Positions 1-5,247 of a DNA stretch of 5,247 bases are shown here, piece by piece. Both the position numbers and the translations under genes were made by a program. Under the pieces are notes generated by a model. That model was not told where the DNA came from and searched no databases. It saw only the letters and a program-made list of their open reading frames with translations. Numbering within the stretch: the first letter of the stretch is position 1; each line of letters starts with the position of its first letter. The DNA is from an uncultured Sphingobacteriales bacterium (GTDB lineage: Bacteria; Bacteroidota; Bacteroidia; Chitinophagales; Chitinophagaceae): the NCBI GenBank assembly GCA_946887085.1, contig CAMPKG010000236.1:1-5247 (forward strand), given 5' to 3'.

Positions 1-135
1 TGCACAGATCAATAACAAAATACCCGCAGATTTTTCACTCTCAAAAAAATCCGTGAAGAGTTTGGTTAACTTCATAGCCCGCTAATGTAAGGAAACCATG
101 TAAAAGACATTTTAGATAAAGTTGTATATTTAATT
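1..135. other. Non-coding leader upstream of the first secreted-protein gene
   Basis: No credible gene is seen here. The stretch is AT-rich, and the reading frame of the downstream gene is closed by a TAA at 88-90, so that gene does not extend far upstream. A TATATTTA sequence at 125-132 resembles the Bacteroidota -7 box but ends only 3 bases before the ATG, too close to drive a normal message. No -33 element at the right spacing was found. The true promoter of the gene at 136 is not identified. Confidence 0.5.
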
Positions 136-1002
136 ATGCACAAGCTGGCGGTATCGGTCTGTTTTATTTTCACGCTTACGGCAACGCGGCTTTATGCACA
201 GCCGCTGGCTGCGCATGCGGGAAATGATACGGTGTATTGCGGCATGGGTAATCCGGGCGATCCGACGCTGGGTGGCATACCAGCCGCCACAGGAGGCAAT
301 CCGCCATATAGCTATGAGTGGACTATTTTGAATAACAACGCGCTCCCTGACTGGTTTCTCGATACTTTGGACATTCCTAACCCTCGGGTGGTGGGCTCCG
401 GGGTTTCGACGATGGAAACATTCCGGTTGAAAATAACTGATAACTCCGGGGATACTGCGACAGACGATGTCGTTGTACATTTTTCCAGTTGGACCTGTAT
501 CACCGCTGATTGCATAAAATTTAAATTTGAAGAAGACACGGTTAGCCTATGGCCGGCATGTATCAGCAACTTTACTCCATTAACTTATCGCTGGTCCCAC
601 GGGCAATTCCTTTCTGATTCTAATGTTGTAAATCCTCGATGCTGGGTGCCTGCAATTGCTACGGTCAGCGTAAAGATCACAAATGCCAAAGGTTGCTACA
701 TGATAAATACATGCTCCGTGCATGTAAGCACCGCAACAGTTCCTGAGATCGGTGACAATAGCAGTATAAGCATCTCGCCCAATCCGGCAAATGCAAATTC
801 TGTGATACATGTGCCGGCAGTATATCTGAATGGAGTGCTATCTATTTATGCTCTGGACGGAAGAGTGATAGCGCGTAAAACCATCAGCGCTGAAAGAACG
901 GCGTTAAGCGATGTCGCATCGCTTCCACCGGGTATTTTGTTTTACCGGTATGAGAAACCGGGCCTTGCGCCGGCTACGGGCAGGTTGGTATCGTCAGAAT
1001 AG
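136..1002 (+). CDS. Secreted PKD-like domain protein with T9SS type A sorting domain
   Basis: A 288-residue exported protein of unknown specific function. Residues 1-21 form a signal peptide (hydrophobic core VSVCFIFTL, probable cleavage after LYA or LYAQ). Residues about 24-115 look like a PKD/Ig-like beta-sandwich: it opens with AHAGNDTVYCG, has PPYSYEW in the middle and closes with FRLKITDNSGDTATDDVVV. A second, cysteine-rich Ig-like stretch covers about 120-198 (YRWSHG, VSVKITNAKGC). Residues about 209-288 match a T9SS type A C-terminal sorting domain: SISPNPA at 212-218, LSIYALDGRVI near 235-244, LPPGILFYRYE, and the terminal TGRLV. By family knowledge, such proteins cross the outer membrane through T9SS and are released or anchored after the C-terminal domain is cut off. 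No catalytic domain is visible, so an adhesive or binding role is likely but unproven. The start is the only upstream Met that includes the signal peptide, and no Shine-Dalgarno sequence precedes it, as is usual in this phylum. Confidence 0.88.
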   Translation: MHKLAVSVCFIFTLTATRLYAQPLAAHAGNDTVYCGMGNPGDPTLGGIPAATGGNPPYSYEWTILNNNALPDWFLDTLDIPNPRVVGSGVSTMETFRLKITDNSGDTATDDVVVHFSSWTCITADCIKFKFEEDTVSLWPACISNFTPLTYRWSHGQFLSDSNVVNPRCWVPAIATVSVKITNAKGCYMINTCSVHVSTATVPEIGDNSSISISPNPANANSVIHVPAVYLNGVLSIYALDGRVIARKTISAERTALSDVASLPPGILFYRYEKPGLAPATGRLVSSE

Positions 1003-1030
1003 TACTTCGGTTGGCGGGGTACTACAACCG
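1000..1030. other. Overlapping inverted repeats at the convergent gene ends
   Basis: TAGTAC (1000-1005) is the reverse complement of GTACTA (1019-1024), and CGGTTG (1008-1013) is the reverse complement of CAACCG (1025-1030). The two pairs interleave, and the second arms touch with no spacer. They therefore probably describe two alternative hairpins rather than a pseudoknot. The first arm contains the TAG stop of the plus-strand gene, and the block lies in the 32-bp gap before the convergent DUF1801 stop. No run of T follows on either strand, so a role as intrinsic terminator is only a guess. Confidence 0.3.
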
Positions 1031-1034
1031 GGCA

Positions 1035-1490
1035 CTATCTTTTCAACACCCTCTCATACGTCGTTATCCACTCCTGCGGTGTCATCTTCGAGGCCAGTTC
1101 GCCGATCAGCTTGTAGGGGATGTCGTCCATATACTTCAGGCGGATGCAGCTCTTGCCCATATCCAGCTTGCGCTTGCAATGTTTCGGGTATTCGTCGGTG
1201 AACCATTTCAGCAATTTCGGATCGCTGTAAATGCCCATGTGGTAGAGTGCAATAAAATTCTTTTGCGAGGCGATACCCAGGAAGGGCAGGGGCTGTTTGG
1301 GATCGCAGTGGTACCCCGGCGGGTATAAACTATGCGGCACCGACCAGCCCAGCATACCATAACCCATGCCTTCAGCGAAACCCTTAGGCAGGTTCTTCGT
1401 TATCGCTTTATATATTTTGTCCATCGGTTCTATCCGCTCTTCCGGCAATGAGCTTAAATATTCTATAGCAGTTTTCGCTTCTGAGCGCAT
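1035..1490 (-). CDS. DUF1801 domain-containing protein (YdhG-like)
   Basis: A 151-residue cytoplasmic protein that covers nearly the full length of the DUF1801 (YdhG/YjhX-like) fold. Recognisable family features are the N-terminal AIEYLSSLPEERIEPMDKIYKAI helix region (residues about 8-30), the FAEGMGYGMLGWSVP segment (38-52), PPGYHCDP (57-64), and the PLPFLGIASQKNFIALYHMG strand pair (67-86). The C-terminal half is basic, with KLDMGKSCIRLKYMDDIPYKLIGELA, where family members carry a conserved GKSC/IRF-like motif. The biochemical role of the family is not established, and no signal peptide or membrane segment is present. The gene lies 79 bp downstream of the type B secreted-protein gene on the same strand and converges with the gene ending at 1002. 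It could be read from the upstream gene's transcript or from its own promoter. A TATTTTTA sequence on the minus strand at 1515-1508 is a weak -7 candidate without a matching -33 element. Confidence 0.87.
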   Translation of the reverse strand: MRSEAKTAIEYLSSLPEERIEPMDKIYKAITKNLPKGFAEGMGYGMLGWSVPHSLYPPGYHCDPKQPLPFLGIASQKNFIALYHMGIYSDPKLLKWFTDEYPKHCKRKLDMGKSCIRLKYMDDIPYKLIGELASKMTPQEWITTYERVLKR

Positions 1491-1569
1491 ATGGGGTATT
1501 TTGGCGGTAAAAATAGGGAATCAGTCACTTCGTCTGTGCATAAAAATGTTTAATCAATTTAGAACAAGG

Positions 1570-3519
1570 CTACCTGATGAGCGTTACATCGCCTTTTATT
1601 ATAAATTTTCCGGGCTTATCGACGGGAATATCCGGTGTATACCTGAGGAGATAAAAATATGTGCCCAGGTCGATTGGTATATGGTTGAACGTTCCATCCC
1701 ATTTCTGATAGGGCGATGATGCGCTGAACAGCAGCTGTCCCCACCTGTCAAATATTTTAAATGAGTATTCTTTGATAGCGCAGCGGACTATCGGCGCAAG
1801 CTGGTCGTTTTTGCCATCTCCATTGGGTGTAAATGCAGATGGCATAACAACACAAGTATCGCAGGTTACAACCGTTATCCTGATGCTGTCAGTTGCACTG
1901 CCGCAGTGGTTGCTCACTGTTTGCACATAGTTCCCGGCAACATTTATATCGATACAGCATTCTGCGGACCCGGTATTCCATGCATAACTAACACCTTCCT
2001 GCGCGCCGCCGATCACCGCGGTGGTATTGGGGCATATAATCTTGTCATCTCCCAGGTCGATCTTTGGCAAAGTATCTACCTGTACGTTTAGCTCCATTGT
2101 TGAATGGCAGCCGTCCAGCGTAGCGGTAGCTTTGTAGATGCCTTCATTTTTTTTCGATGTATTGTCTAATACTACATTTCCTTCACCGCTCCACGCCGCA
2201 GGGCCCTGCCAATGAATAGCAGCGCCGGCAACGCTCGCAGCATCCAATTTCAACTGTTCGCCTTCGCAAATGGGGCTGTTGCTGCTGGCTTGTATACCAG
2301 GCAAAGGTTTTACAATTATATCCATTGTATCAGAAGCAATGCACCCGTTGTTGTTCACGGTCACTATATATTTTCCGTTGCCTGTTACCGTTGGAGATGT
2401 TATCGTTGGTTCTGACAGCGACGACATAAAACCATCTGGGCCTTGCCAGTCAAAAGCAGCTGAGCTGACATTCGTATTTGGTTTAAGGTGCAATGGTTCC
2501 TGCTCGCAGACGGGGCTATTGCTGTTTGCGGATACTGATGGTAGGGTGTATACCTCTATGGTATTGGCGCCAACCCGGCTGAAGGCCGGCGAGTTCGCGA
2601 TTATCCTTAGCCTGTAACCATTGCCCTGGGGAGTGCCCGATGGTATAGTTCCTACTATAGTGCCCGATGCGGCAGACGTAACAGAACCTATCGTTGCAGG
2701 GTTAGCGAAACTTCCGTTTGCATCCGACAATTGCAGCTGAAAAATATTGCCTGGTGTAAATATGCCGGCTTGTGCAAAATAATCAACCATGATCGTGTCA
2801 CCATCGCAAAGGGTGCCGGAGTAATTGAATCTAATGGAATCTGCTGCATTAACTACTACGGAATCTATATAATAATAAGAGGTCTTTGAAATGCTATAGT
2901 TCCACGTCTGTACTTTGTTGTCGGTAGTGGGATTTTTGAAACCCCCGATCATCATATGTTCATACGCCGAGTCGGCCTTGAACTTGCCTGAAATGCGTAC
3001 CCAATTTGCAGTATCCAGTATAAGCCCTGCGGAAGAAAAAGACACCTGCGGGGTTACCTGCAATAAATAATAAGTTGGAACAAAGGCTGGCCCGTCTTTA
3101 TGAAAATATATGCCAAGGTCTTCCGCAGCAACTCCCGCATTGTTTGCAAGTGAAACCAGCATTGATACCTCGTAAACAACGCCCGGTGTCATCGGCTGTA
3201 TGTCTGCGGCAAGATACTCCCTGTAATCCTGCCCGTTCTGGTATTGATAATTACACAACCCTGCGTAGGCCTGGCCCTCTGCGGCGTATTGATAACCAAA
3301 GTAGTTTTCGGGTATGCCTGCATTTGATGGCGTACAGGCATGGAAATAGTCAGTTGTTGCGTTTGTGTATACATACCAATCGGCGCAAAAACCGGTGATG
3401 GACCCCAGGCCGGGAGGGCAGGCGATAAGTTTTTCAAAGCCGGGATTGGGTACAAGATTTTGAGCGAATGCACGTGTCCACAAACAAAACAGGACGATAG
3501 TTAAGGGTAGTTTTTTCAT
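1570..3519 (-). CDS. Large secreted Ig-repeat protein with gliding-motility/T9SS type B (CHU_C) domain
   Basis: A 649-residue exported protein. Residues 1-20 are a signal peptide (MKKLPLTIVL start, AFAQ before the cut). Residues about 21-225 open with NLVPNPGFE and have the look of a galactose-binding/CBM-like jelly-roll domain (for example GVVYEVSMLVSLAN and the late YYYIDSVVV strand); this assignment is by pattern only. Residues about 226-325 form a further beta domain (GTLCDGDTIMVDY ... GYRLRIIANSPAF). Two related Ig-like repeats follow, at about 326-405 and 406-483, each with SNSPxCExExLxL near its start. A third, shorter one at about 484-552 begins LPKIDLGDDKIICP. Residues about 557-649 are the type B sorting domain: VMPSAFTPNGDGKNDQ, YSFKIFDRWGQLLF, KWDGTFN, and terminal KGDVTLIR. 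Such proteins are T9SS cargo, often surface adhesins or matrix proteins that are not proteolytically shortened like type A cargo. Substrate or partner is unknown. The start gives a perfect signal peptide, with A/T-rich sequence and no Shine-Dalgarno upstream. Confidence 0.9.
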   Translation of the reverse strand: MKKLPLTIVLFCLWTRAFAQNLVPNPGFEKLIACPPGLGSITGFCADWYVYTNATTDYFHACTPSNAGIPENYFGYQYAAEGQAYAGLCNYQYQNGQDYREYLAADIQPMTPGVVYEVSMLVSLANNAGVAAEDLGIYFHKDGPAFVPTYYLLQVTPQVSFSSAGLILDTANWVRISGKFKADSAYEHMMIGGFKNPTTDNKVQTWNYSISKTSYYYIDSVVVNAADSIRFNYSGTLCDGDTIMVDYFAQAGIFTPGNIFQLQLSDANGSFANPATIGSVTSAASGTIVGTIPSGTPQGNGYRLRIIANSPAFSRVGANTIEVYTLPSVSANSNSPVCEQEPLHLKPNTNVSSAAFDWQGPDGFMSSLSEPTITSPTVTGNGKYIVTVNNNGCIASDTMDIIVKPLPGIQASSNSPICEGEQLKLDAASVAGAAIHWQGPAAWSGEGNVVLDNTSKKNEGIYKATATLDGCHSTMELNVQVDTLPKIDLGDDKIICPNTTAVIGGAQEGVSYAWNTGSAECCIDINVAGNYVQTVSNHCGSATDSIRITVVTCDTCVVMPSAFTPNGDGKNDQLAPIVRCAIKEYSFKIFDRWGQLLFSASSPYQKWDGTFNHIPIDLGTYFYLLRYTPDIPVDKPGKFIIKGDVTLIR

Positions 3520-3545
3520 TTAAGTAGCACGTAGATCCGCGATAC

Positions 3546-3553
3546 TAAAGTTA
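3546..3553 (-). promoter_or_regulatory. Possible -7 box for the type B secreted-protein gene
   Basis: Read on the minus strand this is TAACTTTA, one base off the Bacteroidota -7 consensus TAnnTTTG, 26 bases before the ATG at 3519. It would leave a leader of about 20 bases. No TTTG-like -33 element is seen at 19-21 bases upstream, so support is weak. Confidence 0.25.
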
Positions 3554-3578
3554 TTCTTAATTTTTGATTTTGTTACCT

Positions 3579-3597
3579 GGTAGCCCGGCATGCTACC
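3579..3597. other. Small hairpin overlapping the stop codon of the Na/Pi-family gene
   Basis: GGTAGC (3579-3584) pairs with GCTACC (3592-3597) across a 7-nt loop. The TAG stop of the minus-strand gene (3595-3593) lies in the stem. The sequence after it on the minus strand is A-rich rather than T-rich, so it lacks the tail of a classical intrinsic terminator. It may still separate the Na/Pi-family gene from the secreted-protein gene 73 bp downstream. Confidence 0.3.
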
Positions 3598-4369
3598 CCG
3601 CGACCGGTGATCTCATCGACACACGTGGTTTATCAGGCACCATCCAATCCAAAAGACGTGCTATTGGCTTTACAAAGGGCAGGAACAGCACCACACCTGC
3701 AACGTTGAACAACACATGGCCGGTAGCCACATGCTGCGCAAGGCTGGTGCCTGCTGCAAGCTTTGCAACCAGCGCCACAAAGGGGCCGAAGAAAATAAGC
3801 CCAAGCACGATACTTACTATGTTGAAACCAAGATGAAACAGCCCTGTTTTGATCGCCTGCCTGTTTGAACGGATGGTCGCGAGCAACGTATCCGCACAGG
3901 TACCCAGCCCTGCGCCCAGCATCACGGCAAGCGCTCCCGGCAGTTCTATCAATCCTTTTTTAGCCAGCGTTATCACGATACCAACCGTGGCGCTCGACGA
4001 TTGTATGATGAGCGTGACCAGTGCTCCTGCGCCTGTGCCCTTCAACGGGTTGTTCATCTCCACCATCAGGTTGGCGAAGGTGCCTGAATCGCGCAGCGGC
4101 TCCACAGAACGCTCCATGGTATATAACCCGAAGAACAGTATGCCGAAATAGATCAGCGCTTTGGCTGTTTGTGAAAGCTTTTTGTTGTGGGCAAACAGTC
4201 CCAGCATTACACCTACCACTATGGCGATAGGAGAATATTTGCCTATATCCATCGCTATGAGCTGGGACGAATTCAGCAAACTCGTGTCAGCACTTTTTGC
4301 TTTGGCCTGGATATCTGGAAATGCCAATAAAATGCCTGAAAGGAATAATAAATAGTAAAATCTGACCAT
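3593..4369 (-). CDS. Half-length Na/Pi-cotransporter-family membrane protein
   Basis: A 258-residue inner-membrane protein of the Na+/phosphate cotransporter family II (Na_Pi_cotrans). The family signature QSSSAT is at residues 123-128. It is preceded by ILFFGLYTMERSVEPL (77-92) and MNNPLKGTGAGALVTL (105-120), and followed by the LGAGLGTCADT loop (151-161), where family members usually read GANIGTT. Two His-x-x-Phe-Asn elements follow, at 179-183 and 218-222. This order matches the second (C-terminal) repeat of normal family members, which carry two inverted QSSS repeats and run to about 380 or more residues. Here the first repeat is absent. In its place are a signal-peptide-like helix (residues 3-17) and about 25 linker residues before the membrane helix at about 46-60. 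In the DNA just upstream the frame stays open to a TGA at 4462-4460 but encodes nothing transporter-like. The C-terminal PhoU-like domain of longer members is also missing. The start lies 14 bp after the stop of the DUF559 gene. Family membership is firm; transport activity is doubtful, unless the protein dimerises to rebuild the two-repeat core. Confidence 0.82.
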   Translation of the reverse strand: MVRFYYLLFLSGILLAFPDIQAKAKSADTSLLNSSQLIAMDIGKYSPIAIVVGVMLGLFAHNKKLSQTAKALIYFGILFFGLYTMERSVEPLRDSGTFANLMVEMNNPLKGTGAGALVTLIIQSSSATVGIVITLAKKGLIELPGALAVMLGAGLGTCADTLLATIRSNRQAIKTGLFHLGFNIVSIVLGLIFFGPFVALVAKLAAGTSLAQHVATGHVLFNVAGVVLFLPFVKPIARLLDWMVPDKPRVSMRSPVAG

Positions 4370-4383
4370 GGAAATGTTCTTCT

Positions 4384-4755
4384 TTAAATTTGATTGACGC
4401 CCAAATGCGACTTTATAGTTGTCACAACCTCCTCGGGAAAATGAAAGATCAATCCATTCTCAAAACGTAAAACACGGATAAAATTCTCCTCAAGAAATTT
4501 CGTTCGTCCTTCGTCACGCAGCTTTCCCTTTTCAGTATAGTAATATTCACCATCCAATTCTATGGCCAGTCTTTCTGAAGGGCAGTAGAAATCGAGAATA
4601 TAATTACCGATACTATGCTGTCGTCTGAATTTTCGGCCTTCCAGTGCAGATCCCTTCAATAAGTTCCACAGTTCCTTCTCCGCAGGTGTGGCATTGTTTC
4701 GCAAATCTTTCCTGCGCTCTTTAAGGTCAGTCCGGTTATGCATCTGTTTCGCCAT
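4384..4755 (-). CDS. DUF559 endonuclease-fold protein (Vsr-like, PD-(D/E)XK superfamily)
   Basis: A 123-residue soluble protein, the usual size for stand-alone DUF559 proteins. The N-terminus NATPAEKELWNLLKG (residues 21-35) is the family's opening helix with Glu26/Glu28. FRRQHSIGNYILDFYCPS (43-60) contributes Asp55, and LAIELDGEYYY (63-73) contributes Glu66 and Asp68. These are the likely metal-binding nuclease positions of this Vsr/restriction-endonuclease-like fold. RVLRFEN (94-100) is the conserved closing strand. All key residues are present, so the gene looks intact. The biological role of DUF559 proteins is not established; family knowledge suggests DNA cleavage or nicking. Met5 (MHNRTDLKERRKDLR) is a common family start and may be the true one, particularly if the -7-like box right upstream is used. 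The gene sits between a block of palindromic repeats beginning 18 bp upstream and the half-length Na/Pi-family gene 14 bp downstream. Confidence 0.87.
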   Translation of the reverse strand: MAKQMHNRTDLKERRKDLRNNATPAEKELWNLLKGSALEGRKFRRQHSIGNYILDFYCPSERLAIELDGEYYYTEKGKLRDEGRTKFLEENFIRVLRFENGLIFHFPEEVVTTIKSHLGVNQI

Positions 4756-4760
4756 ACCTA

Positions 4761-4768
4761 AAAATATA
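4761..4768 (-). promoter_or_regulatory. Possible -7 box for the DUF559 gene
   Basis: On the minus strand this reads TATATTTT, one base off TAnnTTTG. It lies 5 bases upstream of the annotated ATG, which would make that message leaderless or leave Met5 as the actual start. The left palindrome of the repeat block (4774-4793) lies where the -33 element would be. If this is the promoter, the repeat overlaps it and could act as an operator; this is inference. Confidence 0.3.
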
Positions 4769-4773
4769 AATTT

Positions 4774-4980
4774 CCCCTCCTTGTTTTAAGGAGCCATTCA
4801 ATTAAAATAATCATTGAACATGGCGGGAGCGCAGGGGTGGTTTAAAGCTGAGTAGTGTTACATATGACGGTGTTTTGTTATGCCGCTCTCTTCAGCTACA
4901 GTACAAGTCTTCGTCAACCACCCCCGGCCCCCGCCATCTGTTTACGTCTTTTTATGCATGGCTCCTCGAAATGAGGAGGG
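4774..4980 (+). repeat. Palindromic repeat unit 1
   Basis: The unit begins with hairpin CTCCTT/AAGGAG (4777-4793), followed by a spacer with ATCATTGAACATGG. It then has one long arm, 4820-4842 (ATGGCGGG ... GGGGTGGTT), and its imperfect reverse complement at 4916-4937 (AACCACCCC ... CCCGCCAT), enclosing about 73 bases. It ends with hairpin CTCCTC/GAGGAG (4962-4978). Its outer ends pair at about 15 of 20 positions. Relative to unit 2 it carries roughly 28 extra bases between the right arm and the right hairpin (about 4933-4961). Confidence 0.75.
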
Positions 4981-4994
4981 TGTATTATTTTCTT

Positions 4995-5174
4995 CCCCTC
5001 CTATTTTTTAGGAGCTATTCAACTGAAGCAATCATTGAGCATGGCGGGGGCGCAGGGGTGGTTAAAAAGCCGGGTAGTATTACCGCCGATGATATTCTGT
5101 TATGCAGCTCTTTCCTCAGCTACAGTACAAATCCTCATCAACCACCCCCGGCCCCTCCTTAAAACAAGGAGGGG
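4995..5174 (+). repeat. Palindromic repeat unit 2
   Basis: This is the second copy, offset by 221-224 bases from unit 1 and about 80-85% identical to it by eye over 160 bases. It begins with hairpin CTCCTA/TAGGAG (4998-5014), then ATCATTGAGCATGG and the GC-rich arm 5041-5063. The partner arm AACCACCCC starts at 5140. Conserved blocks shared with unit 1 include GCGCAGGGGTGGTT and CAGCTACAGTACAA. The outer ends are inverted repeats matching at 17 of 20 positions. Confidence 0.75.
5152..5174. repeat. Strong terminal hairpin of the repeat block
   Basis: CCCCTCCTT (5152-5160) pairs perfectly with AAGGAGGGG (5166-5174) over a 5-base loop (AAAAC), the most stable hairpin in the window. It is followed on the plus strand by TGGTATTATC, not by a T-run, so it is better read as a repeat end than as a terminator. 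Confidence 0.7.
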
Positions 5175-5192
5175 TGGTATTATCTATTATTA

Positions 5193-5224
5193 ATTGTCCA
5201 TTCCACATCATTTTCGTATATTTG
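5193..5224 (+). promoter_or_regulatory. Bacteroidota-type promoter directed out of the window
   Basis: TATATTTG at 5217-5224 is a full match to the Bacteroidota -7 consensus TAnnTTTG. ATTG at 5193-5196 lies 20 bases upstream, at the spacing expected for the TTTG-like -33 element. Transcription would begin near 5230 and serve a plus-strand gene beyond the right edge. That gene is not visible here. Confidence 0.5.
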
Positions 5225-5247
5225 TGTTATTATAAACCGCCTCAACT

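Larger units (their letters stand above)
4774..5174. repeat. Composite repeat block bounded by a perfect 20-bp inverted repeat
   Basis: The first 20 bases (4774-4793, beginning CCCCTCCTTG) are the exact reverse complement of the last 20 (5155-5174, ending CAAGGAGGGG). The match stops at both ends of the 20 bases. Between them lie two related units in direct orientation. Each terminal repeat is also a small hairpin in itself (CTCCTT, 5-nt loop, AAGGAG). No flanking target duplication is evident (ATTT on the left, TGGT on the right). The architecture resembles a non-autonomous MITE-like element or a REP doublet. No transposase gene lies inside it. Confidence 0.8.
4756..5247. other. Gene-free region filled by palindromic repeats
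   Basis: This 490-bp stretch shows no convincing coding sequence. An open frame at 4875-5162 runs through repeats, has low-complexity Pro/Ser/Leu composition and no recognisable domain. The content is a two-unit repeat block (4774-5174), a short AT-rich tail, and a promoter-like element near the right edge. Confidence 0.7.

Noticed and set aside
125..132. TATATTTA as the promoter of the gene at 136
   Set aside because: It ends 3 bases before the ATG, so transcription would start inside the coding sequence, and no -33 element lies at the proper spacing.
911..1328. Plus-strand frames antisense to the DUF1801 gene (911-1201, 1011-1328)
   Set aside because: They are shadows of recognisable genes on the other frame or strand and have no signal peptide, domain or plausible start context.
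4370..4462. Missing N-terminal half of the Na/Pi-family gene hidden upstream by a frameshift or a wrong start
   Set aside because: The same frame upstream was read back to a TGA at 4462-4460. It encodes no hydrophobic or QSSS-containing sequence, and the region is already used by the DUF559 gene in another frame.
4875..5162. Open reading frame of 95 codons across the repeat block
   Set aside because: It runs through both repeat units, shows low-complexity composition with no recognisable domain, and its two halves are out of step with the unit repeat. It is best read as a chance frame.
4774..5174. Possible CRISPR array
   Set aside because: There are only two copies, each about 180-210 bp and diverged, with no short identical repeats, no regular spacers and no cas genes.
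5152..5174. Perfect 9-bp hairpin as an intrinsic terminator
   Set aside because: No T-run follows on the plus strand, and the same palindrome occurs inverted at 4774-4793 as a repeat end, which explains it better.

Overview
The window looks like a chromosomal segment of a Bacteroidota bacterium, probably of the Chitinophagaceae/Sphingobacteriia type. Two encoded proteins carry the C-terminal sorting signals of the type IX secretion system (T9SS), one type A and one type B (CHU_C-like), which are confined to this phylum. The genes lack Shine-Dalgarno sequences, and there are TAnnTTTG-like -7 boxes. The genus is inference; no rRNA or core marker gene is present.

Layout: 1-135 is a leader with nothing coding. 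136-1002 (+) is a secreted PKD-like protein with a T9SS type A sorting domain. It converges on four genes on the minus strand. Read in their own direction these are: a DUF559 endonuclease-fold protein (4755-4384); a half-length Na/Pi-cotransporter-family membrane protein 14 bp behind it (4369-3593); a 649-residue multi-domain adhesin-like protein with a type B sorting domain (3519-1570); and a DUF1801 protein (1490-1035). The last 490 bases (4756-5247) have no credible gene. They hold a tandem pair of related repeat units and a promoter-like site pointing out of the window.

The two secreted proteins probably leave the cell through T9SS machinery encoded elsewhere and end up at the cell surface or outside. 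The DUF1801 and Na/Pi-family genes are ordinary cytoplasmic and inner-membrane functions with no evident link to them.

The most unusual part is the repeat block beside the DUF559 gene. Two units of about 180-210 bp, roughly 80-85% identical by eye over a 160-bp core, are each bounded by imperfect inverted repeats. The whole 401-bp block (4774-5174) is bounded by a perfect 20-bp inverted repeat. Four copies of a hairpin with a 6-bp stem and a 5-nt loop occur at the unit ends. The innermost base pair differs between copies but always stays paired (T-A, C-G, A-T, T-A), which suggests selection on the fold. The block begins 18 bp upstream of the DUF559 start codon. A working hypothesis is a REP/MITE-like palindromic element family associated with a DUF559 nuclease. 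The second oddity is the Na/Pi-family protein, which has only one of the two QSSS repeats normally needed for transport.
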